Origin: Candidatus Peribacter sp.
GTDB taxonomy: Bacteria > Patescibacteriota > Gracilibacteria > Peribacterales > Peribacteraceae
DNA: 64,000 nt
NCBI GenBank assembly: GCA_018652955.1
Contig: JABIBA010000009.1
Coordinates: 1 to 64,000, forward strand
Direction: 5' to 3'
Position numbers and translations under genes: made by a program. Below, one piece after another: positions 34,443-43,400 of this stretch (its first letter is position 1; the number at the start of each line of letters is the position of its first letter). Under the pieces are notes generated by a model. It had not been told where the DNA came from, searched no databases, and saw only the letters and a list, made by a program, of their open reading frames with translations.

Positions 34443-35107
34443 CCTCCGAACCTTCGGGTACGATCTGCAAATGTTGTGACTGAAGTTTCTAGATCTTCTA
34501 CAGAGAAGTCAGGAAAGAATTTATCAATAAAGTCCCACTCCGCATACGCTGCCTGCCATAAGAAGAAGTTGCTGGTGCGATGCTCTCCTGAAGTGCGAAT
34601 TATCAAATCAATATCAGAAAGTTCTGGGTGGTCGAGTGCGGCAGAGATCCCATCTTCACTTTTGTCATCAGTTTTGCCGAGGGCACGCACAATTTCATCT
34701 TTTCCACCGTAATCTATAGCAAGATGCAGTGTAAATTCTGTTTGGTCTTTTGTTTCCTCTTCTACCTCTGCAATAAGTGCTGAAAGAGAAGCGGGGATAC
34801 GGTCCTTGCGACCACTGTGAACAAAGCGCGTTTTATTCTCTAAGAATGTTGAACGTTCTTTTTCTAGATATTCTTCGAGTAGGCCCATCAACATATCAAT
34901 TTCTTTCTGATCACGTTTCCAGTTCTCTGTTGAAAAGCACCAGACGGTAAGAGTGTTTACACGGGAATCTTCTCGGCACCAGTCTGTAAGGGTACGGAAG
35001 TTTTCTATTGCTACCTTGTGTCCTTCCCAAGGTTTAAGGGTACGGGTTTTTGCCCAACGCCTGTTTCCGTCAGGAATGATAGCAATGTGTAAACCGTTAT
35101 CTGGCAT
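34439..35107 (-). CDS. uppS: Isoprenyl (undecaprenyl) diphosphate synthase
   Basis: A cis-prenyltransferase making the polyprenyl carrier for cell-wall sugars. HIAIIPDGNRRWAK (catalytic Asp), CFSTENWKRDQKEIDMLM, and IDLIIRTSGEHRTSNFFLWQAAYAEW are all present. The length of 222 is slightly short. It is embedded in the mevalonate operon between idi (11-base overlap) and the kinase (4-base overlap), which links IPP supply directly to lipid-carrier synthesis. Chain length cannot be predicted. Confidence 0.93.
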   Translation of the reverse strand: MPDNGLHIAIIPDGNRRWAKTRTLKPWEGHKVAIENFRTLTDWCREDSRVNTLTVWCFSTENWKRDQKEIDMLMGLLEEYLEKERSTFLENKTRFVHSGRKDRIPASLSALIAEVEEETKDQTEFTLHLAIDYGGKDEIVRALGKTDDKSEDGISAALDHPELSDIDLIIRTSGEHRTSNFFLWQAAYAEWDFIDKFFPDFSVEDLETSVTTFADRTRRFGG

Positions 35108-35618
35108 CGAGAGCTATCGGTAATGCGAGGTGAAACCACGGAGCGTATGTTTCTGGGCGCTCTTCCATATCCTTTTTAAGCTCATCAAGTTCTATCCATT
35201 TCATCTCCATAATTTCTGCAGGGTCTGGATGCATTTGCGTTGATTCTTCAACAGTTCCTATCAGTACTGTGTCATATTCGTATTCTGTCCCTTTGCCATC
35301 AGGGTCGTCAGCTTTATAAACAAATGAGTCTGCAACGGAGAGTCCTGTGCGAAACCCACACTCTTCTTTGAGCCTGTCTGCACCTTCTATCTCGATAGGA
35401 AACTTCTCTTTTGGGTGAGAGCAGCAGGTATTTGCCCAATATCCTGGGAAGAGCATCTTTACAGAAGCACGTCTCTGGATGAGGATTTTGCTCATATCAG
35501 GGCTAAATATAAAGACAGAGAAGGCTTTATGGAGCTTTCCACCCTCGGTGTGAGCCTCGATAATTTCGGACTTCCCAAGCGATTCTCCCTGTTCATTAGT
35601 TAGAATGACGGATTTCAT
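35097..35618 (-). CDS. idi: Isopentenyl-diphosphate isomerase, type I
   Basis: This Nudix-fold enzyme interconverts IPP and DMAPP. LHKAFSVFIFSPD, LIQRRASVKMLFPGYWANTCCSHP (catalytic Cys) and the Nudix-like RLKEECGF are conserved, and EYEYDTVLIG fits the metal-site Glu region. At 173 residues it matches Idi-1. It is the first gene of the minus-strand isoprenoid operon. TATAAT lies 6 nt before the ATG, so the operon mRNA is probably leaderless. Confidence 0.93.
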   Translation of the reverse strand: MKSVILTNEQGESLGKSEIIEAHTEGGKLHKAFSVFIFSPDMSKILIQRRASVKMLFPGYWANTCCSHPKEKFPIEIEGADRLKEECGFRTGLSVADSFVYKADDPDGKGTEYEYDTVLIGTVEESTQMHPDPAEIMEMKWIELDELKKDMEERPETYAPWFHLALPIALDAR

Positions 35619-35657
35619 GGGTTTATTATAACACTAAATTACGCTATAATAGTCTTA
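35619..35657. promoter_or_regulatory. Divergent idi / mscS promoters
   Basis: Within 39 bases there are two perfect TATAAT boxes. One is on the minus strand (35630-35625), 6 nt before the idi ATG. The other is on the plus strand (35645-35650), 7 nt before the mscS ATG. Both arrangements leave no room for a 5' untranslated region. The -35 region of each would overlap the other promoter. Confidence 0.8.
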
Positions 35658-36710
35658 ATGGAACAAATACAACAGATTCTGCAATATCAAGTACTTAGCA
35701 ACACCGTTGCTCAGCTTGGGGTCGCAATTGCGATCTTCTTGGGTATTTTCATCGCTATGAAGATAACGAGAAAGCATGTCATTGGACGTATGATCAAGAT
35801 GTCTGAGAAAACAAGCTCCAGAGTAGATGACACCGTTTCTGCTTTCCTTGGAGGTATAAAAACTCCTATCTATCTGTTGGTTGCTCTTTTTGTAGCTTTG
35901 CAGGGGATAACAGTACCAGATTCTATGAATTTGATTATCGATATCGCCATATTGGTGGTGGTTGTTTCACAGGTAATTAAGCTCTTAGAAGAGGTATTTT
36001 CTATGATGCTTGGAGCACAGTTTAAGAAGACCAACCCAAACTCTGAACTTCCTGGAATCTTTCGTGTAGGTATTCGCCTACTTCTTTGGTCTATAGGAGT
36101 TTTATTGATTCTCTCGAATGCAGGTGTAAATATCTCCTCTCTTATTGCAGGTCTTGGAATTGGAGGTTTAGCGATCTCCCTTGCTTTGCAAAATATCCTC
36201 TCGGACCTCTTTGCATCGTTTTCTATCGCAGTGGATAAGCCATTTGAGATAGGGGACTTTATTATTATTGGAGAGCACAAAGGAACCGTAAAACATATTG
36301 GAATGAAGACCACACGCATTACAGCGCTCGAAGGAGAAGAGATTGTTATCTCTAATGCAGAGCTTACGACTGCCAGAGTGCAAAACTATAAGAAGATGCA
36401 GAAGCGACGTATCGTATTTGGATTTGGATGCACGTACGATGCTAAGCCTGAACAGCTAGAAAAAATAGCTGCTGACGTCGGAAAGATTATTGAAGATCAT
36501 GCACTCGCAGAGCTTGATCGTATTCATTTTAATGCATTCGGTGATAGCGACTTACAGTTTGAGGCGGTATATTACATGACAACAAGTGACTATAACGATT
36601 ACATGAATACACAGCAGGATATTAATGTTCGTATCCTTAAATACTACGCAGAAAATGGCCTAGAAATGGCTTTCCCAACACAAACTCTTTACGTAAAGAA
36701 AGACAGTTAA
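35658..36710 (+). CDS. MscS-family mechanosensitive channel
   Basis: Four hydrophobic segments are followed by the pore helix and beta domain: AGLGIGGLAISLALQNILSDLFASFSI, then PFEIGDFIIIGEHKGTVKHIGMKTTRITALEGEEIVISNAEL, the MscS signature. The C-terminal alpha/beta domain ends at residue 350. These channels open under membrane tension to release solutes on osmotic downshock. The start is fixed by TATAAT 7 nt upstream. It diverges from the isoprenoid operon. Confidence 0.93.
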   Translation: MEQIQQILQYQVLSNTVAQLGVAIAIFLGIFIAMKITRKHVIGRMIKMSEKTSSRVDDTVSAFLGGIKTPIYLLVALFVALQGITVPDSMNLIIDIAILVVVVSQVIKLLEEVFSMMLGAQFKKTNPNSELPGIFRVGIRLLLWSIGVLLILSNAGVNISSLIAGLGIGGLAISLALQNILSDLFASFSIAVDKPFEIGDFIIIGEHKGTVKHIGMKTTRITALEGEEIVISNAELTTARVQNYKKMQKRRIVFGFGCTYDAKPEQLEKIAADVGKIIEDHALAELDRIHFNAFGDSDLQFEAVYYMTTSDYNDYMNTQQDINVRILKYYAENGLEMAFPTQTLYVKKDS

Positions 36711-36787
36711 TTCTGCAGTGAAGAAATAGGGTTACAGAAAAGAATGTAAGTACGGTAGTATGTGAATGTTTCTTTCATGCTTTTCAT

Positions 36788-37765
36788 ATGCTTGGACTTC
36801 AGTGTACAGAATCTACTATTCGAATTGCTGCCGCTAAAAAAAGTGGACAGCTTCTTTCGGTGCAAGCCAGAGCAGAGCAGAAAATTCTTAAGGATGTTAT
36901 TAGCGAAGGAATCGTTATCGACAGCGAGCAGACTATTGATGCATTAAAAAAACTAAAGTCATCTATCAAACGATCGGGCAAAGCTACACTTTGCTTATCT
37001 CCAAGTACTGTTCATACGCGATTGTTGCGTATTCCAAGATTAAGATCTGGGAGACTTACTTCGGCTCTTCGTAAAGAGATAGAGTCTGTGCTTCCTGGAG
37101 AGATGAATGATATGCATATTCTTATCACTCCTGTTCGTCGAGATAATAGAGGGACACGTATCGCTGTAACGGCAGTACGAAAAGATGTTATTTCCTCTTA
37201 TAGAAATCTATTAAAAGCGTCGAAGCTTTCTATGGGCAGAGTAACAACGACTGCGCTTGCACTTGGCGATATGTTGAAACACACCAATGCGTTTGTATTA
37301 GTAAATATCGAAGATGCTGAACCGAGTGTTGTTGTGTTCTATGGAGGGCAACCGGTTGATGAACACGTGCTTTCTTCTGCTGCACCGCAAACAATATTGT
37401 CTACAGTACGCGCTCTTATTGCAGAATACAGAGAAGATGATATGCATATTCAACACGTCGCTGTGCATGGTTCTAAAGAAGCATTCGCTAAGATAGAACA
37501 GGGATTTATCCCAAAAAAGAATGCTGAGGAGAAGAGAGAAGAAATGGAAGGCGCAGTAACTGTAGAGCATGTACTTCCAGGTTTAAAAAAGGATGATTTG
37601 GTGTGGGGAGGTCTCATCGCTTCATCACTCGGAAAAGGCTTAGATATACGAAAGAGCGCATCTTCTTTATCATTTAAGCAATGCGTTCTCTTTGGATTTT
37701 CTACAGTTGTAGCATCATATTTCCTTTGGAGGATTGTTCAGATACAGCTTGTGAGTTTTTCATAA
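36788..37765 (+). CDS. PilM-like actin-fold protein with C-terminal membrane segment
   Basis: The N-terminus MLGLQCTESTIRIAAAKKSG, SEGIVIDSEQTIDALKKLKSSI and the CLSPSTVHTRLLRIPRL..ALRKEIESVLPGE stretch fit the ATPase fold of PilM/type IV pilus assembly proteins. NAFVLVNIEDAEPSVVVFYGG resembles the second phosphate loop region. A membrane segment near the C-terminus (CVLFGFSTVVASYFLWRIVQI) looks like the start of a PilN-type part. No pilin or PilB/PilC lies nearby, so the assignment rests on fold-level resemblance. Confidence 0.6.
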   Translation: MLGLQCTESTIRIAAAKKSGQLLSVQARAEQKILKDVISEGIVIDSEQTIDALKKLKSSIKRSGKATLCLSPSTVHTRLLRIPRLRSGRLTSALRKEIESVLPGEMNDMHILITPVRRDNRGTRIAVTAVRKDVISSYRNLLKASKLSMGRVTTTALALGDMLKHTNAFVLVNIEDAEPSVVVFYGGQPVDEHVLSSAAPQTILSTVRALIAEYREDDMHIQHVAVHGSKEAFAKIEQGFIPKKNAEEKREEMEGAVTVEHVLPGLKKDDLVWGGLIASSLGKGLDIRKSASSLSFKQCVLFGFSTVVASYFLWRIVQIQLVSFS

Positions 37766-37820
37766 GAAATACGGCCACTTTTCTCATTGTTTGAAGTTCT
37801 AAGTGGTACTCTGTTGCTCT

Positions 37821-38693
37821 ATGAGCAATCAAAATACTCTCGGTGAAAACCTCGCAGCAATGTTAAAAGGCGGCGTTATTATGGATGTAGTAAATGCGAA
37901 ACAAGCACGTATTGCTGAGAATGCAGGTGCCTGCGCTGTTATGGCTTTAGAGAGAGTGCCGTCTGATATACGCAGAGATGGGGGAGTAGCGCGCATGAGT
38001 AATCCAAAGCTGATTAAAGAAATCGCTGAGGCGGTAAGCATTCCTGTAATGGCAAAGGTTCGCATAGGGCATACAGCAGAGGCACGGGTACTTGAGGCTC
38101 TTAACGTCGATTTTATCGATGAGAGTGAAGTACTTACTCCTGCAGATCCGTTTGATCACATTGCTAAGTCTGATTTTAAGATTCCTTTTGTCTGTGGAGC
38201 GACGAATTTAGGGGAAGGACTGCGAAGAATTGATGAAGGTGCTGCGATGATTCGTACCAAAGGAGAGGCAGGAACAGGAAACGTTGTTGAGGCAGTGCGA
38301 CACTTGAAGATGATCAAAAAACAGATCGCAGATCTTAAAAGTGCATCTAAAACAGACAGAAGTGTGTTCGCAGAGACAGAACGTATTCCTGTAGAGCTAC
38401 TCGATCGCGTACTAGAAATAGGGAGACTGCCTGTTGTAACATTTGTTGCTGGTGGGATTGCTACTCCTGCAGACGCTGCTCTTATGATGTCCCTTGGTGC
38501 AGAAGGAGTGTTTGTTGGTTCTGGCATCTTTAAATCTGAGGATCCAGCGAAAACTGCAGAAGCTATTGTGCAGGCAACAGTACACTTCGAGGATGCAGCA
38601 CTGGTTGCTAAAGTATCTGAAGGACTTGGAGACGCAATGAGCGGACAGAATATTGAAGAGTTAGAAACTACTCTCGCAAGCAGAGGATGGTAG
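37821..38693 (+). CDS. pdxS: Pyridoxal 5'-phosphate synthase, lyase subunit
   Basis: PdxS builds PLP from ribose 5-phosphate, glyceraldehyde 3-phosphate and ammonia supplied by Pdx[49 protein letters not shown] is nearly invariant in the family, as are the VMAKVRIGH lysine and [14 protein letters not shown] start it at MSNQNTLGE (37821), because TGGTACTCT lies 8 nt upstream. The 290-residue length is normal. pdxT overlaps its end. The product is the cofactor of GlyA, found at 8 kb. Confidence 0.97.
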   Translation: MSNQNTLGENLAAMLKGGVIMDVVNAKQARIAENAGACAVMALERVPSDIRRDGGVARMSNPKLIKEIAEAVSIPVMAKVRIGHTAEARVLEALNVDFIDESEVLTPADPFDHIAKSDFKIPFVCGATNLGEGLRRIDEGAAMIRTKGEAGTGNVVEAVRHLKMIKKQIADLKSASKTDRSVFAETERIPVELLDRVLEIGRLPVVTFVAGGIATPADAALMMSLGAEGVFVGSGIFKSEDPAKTAEAIVQATVHFEDAALVAKVSEGLGDAMSGQNIEELETTLASRGW

Positions 38694-39244
38694 TTGGAGT
38701 ACTTGCCCTGCAAGGCGACTTTGCAGAGCATATCAATATATTGCATCAGCTTGATGTGGATTCTTTGGAAGTACGAACAATCGATCAGTTAGAACAATGT
38801 GATGCGCTTATTATCCCTGGAGGAGAGAGCACAGTGATGTGGAAATTACTTACAGAGACTGGAATCGATCAAGTAATAATCAAAAAAGCACGTGAGGGAA
38901 TGCCTATTCTTGGTACATGCGCCGGTGCAATTGTTCTTTCTGATTCTCATTTGAACTTGATAGATATAACAGTAGAACGCAATGCATACGGATCTCAGTT
39001 GCAAAGCTTCACTGATCGGATATCAATAGAAAATATTGGAGAGATAGAAGCCATATTTATTCGAGCTCCTCTTATCACGAGAGCGGGAGACGATGTATCA
39101 ATTTTGGCTCACCATAAAGAAAATCCTGTGTTCGTACACAAGGGAGATATACTCGTGGCGACCTTTCACCCAGAGCTTCAGGAATCTTGCTGTATCCATA
39201 AGTATTTTCTAAGTGAAGTAGCGTGCTGTAGTATTGAGGCGTGA
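38687..39244 (+). CDS. pdxT: Pyridoxal 5'-phosphate synthase, glutaminase subunit
   Basis: A class I glutamine amidotransferase that feeds ammonia to Pdx[29 protein letters not shown], the nucleophile elbow [12 protein letters not shown] (Cys near residue 79), and [16 protein letters not shown] (His/Glu) complete the triad. The 185-residue length is normal. The ATG lies 7 bases inside pdxS, and its TGA overlaps the GTG of the next gene, so the three are likely coupled. Confidence 0.96.
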   Translation: MVVGVLALQGDFAEHINILHQLDVDSLEVRTIDQLEQCDALIIPGGESTVMWKLLTETGIDQVIIKKAREGMPILGTCAGAIVLSDSHLNLIDITVERNAYGSQLQSFTDRISIENIGEIEAIFIRAPLITRAGDDVSILAHHKENPVFVHKGDILVATFHPELQESCCIHKYFLSEVACCSIEA

Positions 39245-40320
39245 GTCGAATCTTTCAACTTGTAGGCTTGATACTCTTTTTGTTACCTGCTGCAACTATT
39301 GCACAGAGTATAGATACCACTCCTCATAGACAGATTGGTATTTATCTAAATGCATCTAATGCAGGAGATGAGGAGTTTGTATATGGAGTGATAGATCGCC
39401 TTCCAGATCGTGGTATTCCTGCACTGGTATTCGATGTAAAAGATCACTACGTCTATTTTGATAGTCAGTCTGGGTTGGCGAACGAAGCTAATCTTGTTGT
39501 TCCACTTATCGAACTCCCTGAGCTTGTTGCGCGGGCACATGCAAAAGGTATCTACACCATTGCACGGTACGTTGCCGTCAAAGACAAGTATCTCGGTCGC
39601 CGATTTCCAGAGACACGAATGTCACACCCTATATCTGGAGAGTCGTTGCAGACTGATTGGGTGCATCCATCGCACGAGACGGTGCTGCAGTACAACCGTG
39701 AACTCATAGGGGAGATCGCGCGTGCAGGTGTCGATGAGATCAACTTAGATTACATTCGCTATCCAACAGATAATCTCTCTTCTCTTTCTGCGATGTCTAC
39801 AGGAGAAAAAATTGTGCACCTAGAAGCTTTTGTGCGCATGGCTCGTCGTGCCATCGATATGGCAGAATCAGACACCAAGCTCGGAATAAGTACGTATGCA
39901 ATTTTGGGTTGGTACTACGATAGTACGTTAAAAAACATTGGCCAAGACGTCGTACGGTTTGCTCCATTTGTTGACGTTATTTCTCCAATGGCTTATCCAC
40001 AGACATTTGCAAAGGGCGCGTATTTTAACCCTGCACTTCATCCTCGTTCTCGTGAATATTATCTCGTGCTACGTACTCTCGAAGGGTACATTGATATTCT
40101 TGGAGAGCATGCATGGAAACTTCGTCCATGGATTCAGGGGTATTATGTAGATGCAGGTGATATGACAGAGCAAATAGCAGCGGTATACGACTCTGGTCTT
40201 TGTGGCTTTACTGTGTGGAGTGCGAGTAATTACTATCAACCGCTCTATAGTTCGTTGCAGCACTTTGATATCCCTCAAAAGTGTAGCCTTCCAGAAAAAG
40301 TTGCTCAGGCTCTTGAGTAA
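39241..40320 (+). CDS. Exported putative glycoside hydrolase (DUF4015 family)
   Basis: The signal peptide (RIFQLVGLILFLLPAATIAQS) follows a GTG start that overlaps the pdxT stop. The mature protein matches the DUF4015 TIM-barrel pattern: IYLNASNAGDE, VFDVKDHYVYFDS, GIYTIARYVAVKD, INLDYIRYPTD (likely acidic catalytic residue), VDVISPMAYP, and LRPWIQGYYVD. Homologues are thought to be carbohydrate-active, but substrates are not established. Its coupling to pdxST is surprising and may reflect only genome packing. Confidence 0.85.
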   Translation: MSRIFQLVGLILFLLPAATIAQSIDTTPHRQIGIYLNASNAGDEEFVYGVIDRLPDRGIPALVFDVKDHYVYFDSQSGLANEANLVVPLIELPELVARAHAKGIYTIARYVAVKDKYLGRRFPETRMSHPISGESLQTDWVHPSHETVLQYNRELIGEIARAGVDEINLDYIRYPTDNLSSLSAMSTGEKIVHLEAFVRMARRAIDMAESDTKLGISTYAILGWYYDSTLKNIGQDVVRFAPFVDVISPMAYPQTFAKGAYFNPALHPRSREYYLVLRTLEGYIDILGEHAWKLRPWIQGYYVDAGDMTEQIAAVYDSGLCGFTVWSASNYYQPLYSSLQHFDIPQKCSLPEKVAQALE

Positions 40321-40402
40321 GTTTTAAGTTCACTGAAACCTAGAATTCTTGTGTAATCTGGCGCATAGTGTTTATCCTCTTTGACATTCCACTTTTTCTC
40401 TC

Positions 40403-43400
40403 ATGCGTTCTCTTCGTCGTTTCTCTATCACGTTGCTTTCCGGAGCACTCGTTGTATTTCCGTTTATCTCTACTGTAGCCGCTGCTACTTACAAGACTCC
40501 TGATGTCTTTATCGAAGAGATAAGCAAATTTCCAGGGAGTATAGAAGGAGTAGAATCTAGTATTCCTTCATTTATAGGAGGAAGTGAATTTCAAGTAGAT
40601 AGCTTCTTTGATGTCTTTACAGAGATTTCTGTCCAAGACACCTGTGATCCTTGTAAAATAATTGAGAATGAAATTGCAGAGAAAGAAGCACGCATTGCAG
40701 AAATTAAATTAGGTATTGCAGCTATCGATGATCTTCTTGCTTTGGCTAAGCAACAACAAATCGACACTCAAGAAGATATAGACTCGATAAGTGACCAGTT
40801 AAAAGAAATGCAAAATCCACAGAACTATGTGGAAAGCGAAGGGCGCCGATATGATAGTTCTGACAACGCAGCAATGAGTCGCAGGAGTGCAAACTTATGG
40901 GACGCATACAAGTCAGGAGATTTGTCTGCACAAGAATATAGTGATGAGATTGCAAAAGATTTCGATGACCCAGAAGTGGCTAAAGAACTAGAAAAGATCA
41001 AAAAAGAAATTATTAAAGAGCTAGAGGAGGGCATCAAAGAGAATAAAGATCTCCTAGATGACCTTTCGGATATCATTGATCTCCTAAACGAGAATGCACA
41101 AAAACTTACGAAGGAATTGAAAGACTGTTTAGATAAACTTGAAGAATTAATGAAAGCACTCGAAGCGTGCAAGAAGCAATGTAAAGAAGGTCCTATAGAT
41201 GTAGGAGGACTTGGTCTTACACCTGAGCCAAGAGGATTTGTAGATAGTTTCTTCGATATTTTTAGAGGACCAGAACCTATTTTACCGGGAGTCGATACCG
41301 TTATCGAACGTCTAGATCCTCAGTTACCTGGAGGGGCAGGGCAAGTGCCTATCGAATTAGTTGAACTTAGTCTTACAGGTACAGAGCCAATACAGGTGAA
41401 TGCAGATAGTTTCTTCGATGTCTTCTTTGAGATAGATGTTCCAGCACAAATACCGGAAACAAAGTGTCATATGTGTGATCCTCTAGCCAAAGAAATAGCT
41501 AAGAAGGAGGCTAAGCTCAAGATGTTACGCGAAGCCGTGACGGCAGGAGAAGCTCTTGTAAAAGATATTGATACTGCAATATCAAACGGAAAAGAAGTCG
41601 TTGAAGAGATAAAGGAGGAGTTAAAAAAATTAGAAAATCCAACCGATTACGTAGAGAGCGAAGGTCGACGTTTCGACAGTGCAGATCATGCTGCGATGCA
41701 GGTGCGCAATCAGCGTCTTTGGGGAGATTATCGCTCTGGCAAACTCTCTGCTCAACAATTAGAAACAGAGTGGGAAAAGCCGTTTGATGACCCGGATGTT
41801 GCGAAAGAGCTCGACAAAATCAAAGATCAATTAGCAGATGAATTGGAGGATGTTATTGAAGAGTCAGAGGAGCTGATAGAAGATCTTGAAGCACAGAAAA
41901 AAGAGTTTGAAGATGCAATTATAGGAGCAAAGATAGATATCGGGTTATGTAATACAAATCTTGCAGCCATGCGTATTCAACTTGCTGATTGTGAAAAGCG
42001 CTGCAAGTCTTTGGGTGATGCCATTGGATTCATTGATGATCTCCTTAAGCAAGATCCGCCTATCTGGAATCCACCTGAAAGAGAAGTTGATACCAATGAT
42101 TCATCAGAAACTTTTGACCCAGAAGATCCAGAAGACCTCGATGATGTCCCCAATTGTTTAGCGAAAGAAAATACATTCTCTACTACAGCTTCTTGCATGG
42201 CACAGTGTGAAACAAAGCATTGTGTTCTAGCGGATGGTGCAGAATGTTATACATGCGTAGGTGGAGAATGTAAGGCAGAGAATAATGAATACCCTACTTC
42301 AGATTCGTGCTTTAAGACGTGTGACACAAAGCACTGTGTAAAATCTGAAGGCTCAGATTGTTTCTACTGTGTAGGTGGAGAATGTAAGGCAGAAGATAAC
42401 GAATACCCTACGGCAGACACATGTTTTAAGACGTGTGACACAAAGCACTGTGTAAAATCTGAAGGATCTGATTGTCATTACTGTGTAGGTGGAGAGTGCA
42501 AGGCGGAGGATAATGAATATCCTACTGCAGACTCATGTTTTAAGACGTGTGACACAAAGCATTGTGTAAAATCTGAAGGATCTGATTGTCATTACTGTGT
42601 AAAAAAAGAGCCAAAGGTTAGTTTTATCTGTGATTGGTTTGGAGTGTTTTGTCCGAAGCCACCTGAAGCCAGTCTCGATAGCTTCATTGGTTGTGCTGAA
42701 GACACAGATACAAGTGCTGATTGTTCAGACTATGACCACAACGAAGATGGAACAGTGGATGCTGCAGATTTGAGTGATTGGGATCTTTCTCTTCAAGGTC
42801 CTGGTGGCATTTCCTTCCCACTTATTGTTGATGGATTTGACGGTGACCCAGGTGTAAGTGTTGAGGATATAAATGCTCTTAATGATTGTCTGTCTACAGG
42901 TGGTTCAACGTGTGATGGGCTCGACTTTGGCTTACCTCCACCAGATATATTGTTTGGTGACGATCTTTTGGGTCTTGGTGGCAATGGATTTGGTCTTCAT
43001 GCTCAAAATGGTAATGATGTTCTACTGGGAGATCCTCTTCCACCAGGTTTCTTTGGGTCCGATGGATTGAATGATATTGCCCAACCAGACGGCCCTCCTA
43101 TTCCACCAGATTTCTTTGGTCCAGGGAGTGATCCGTTTACAGGACCTGGAGGACCCGTTGATGTCACACCATTTGGTCAGCCAGATCCAGGTACATTTGG
43201 TGGGATTCGGTTTGACCCAGTGCTCCCTCCACCAGTTCAGCCTCAGACAGAGCAGGTTCCACAGGCGGTACAAGATCTTATCGCAAAGATTATTCGTGAT
43301 AACCCTCTAGAACCTTGTGAAAAATTAATTATCAGCGTCAGACGTATTCGTATCGGAAATAGGGTGAGTTACACCGTCACTGTTCGAAGAGAGCGCGATG

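Noticed and set aside
42143-42600. Regular repeats that might be a CRISPR array
   Set aside because: The 114-bp units are in frame, code for a Cys-rich repeat and have no short palindromic repeat/spacer structure. No cas genes are present.
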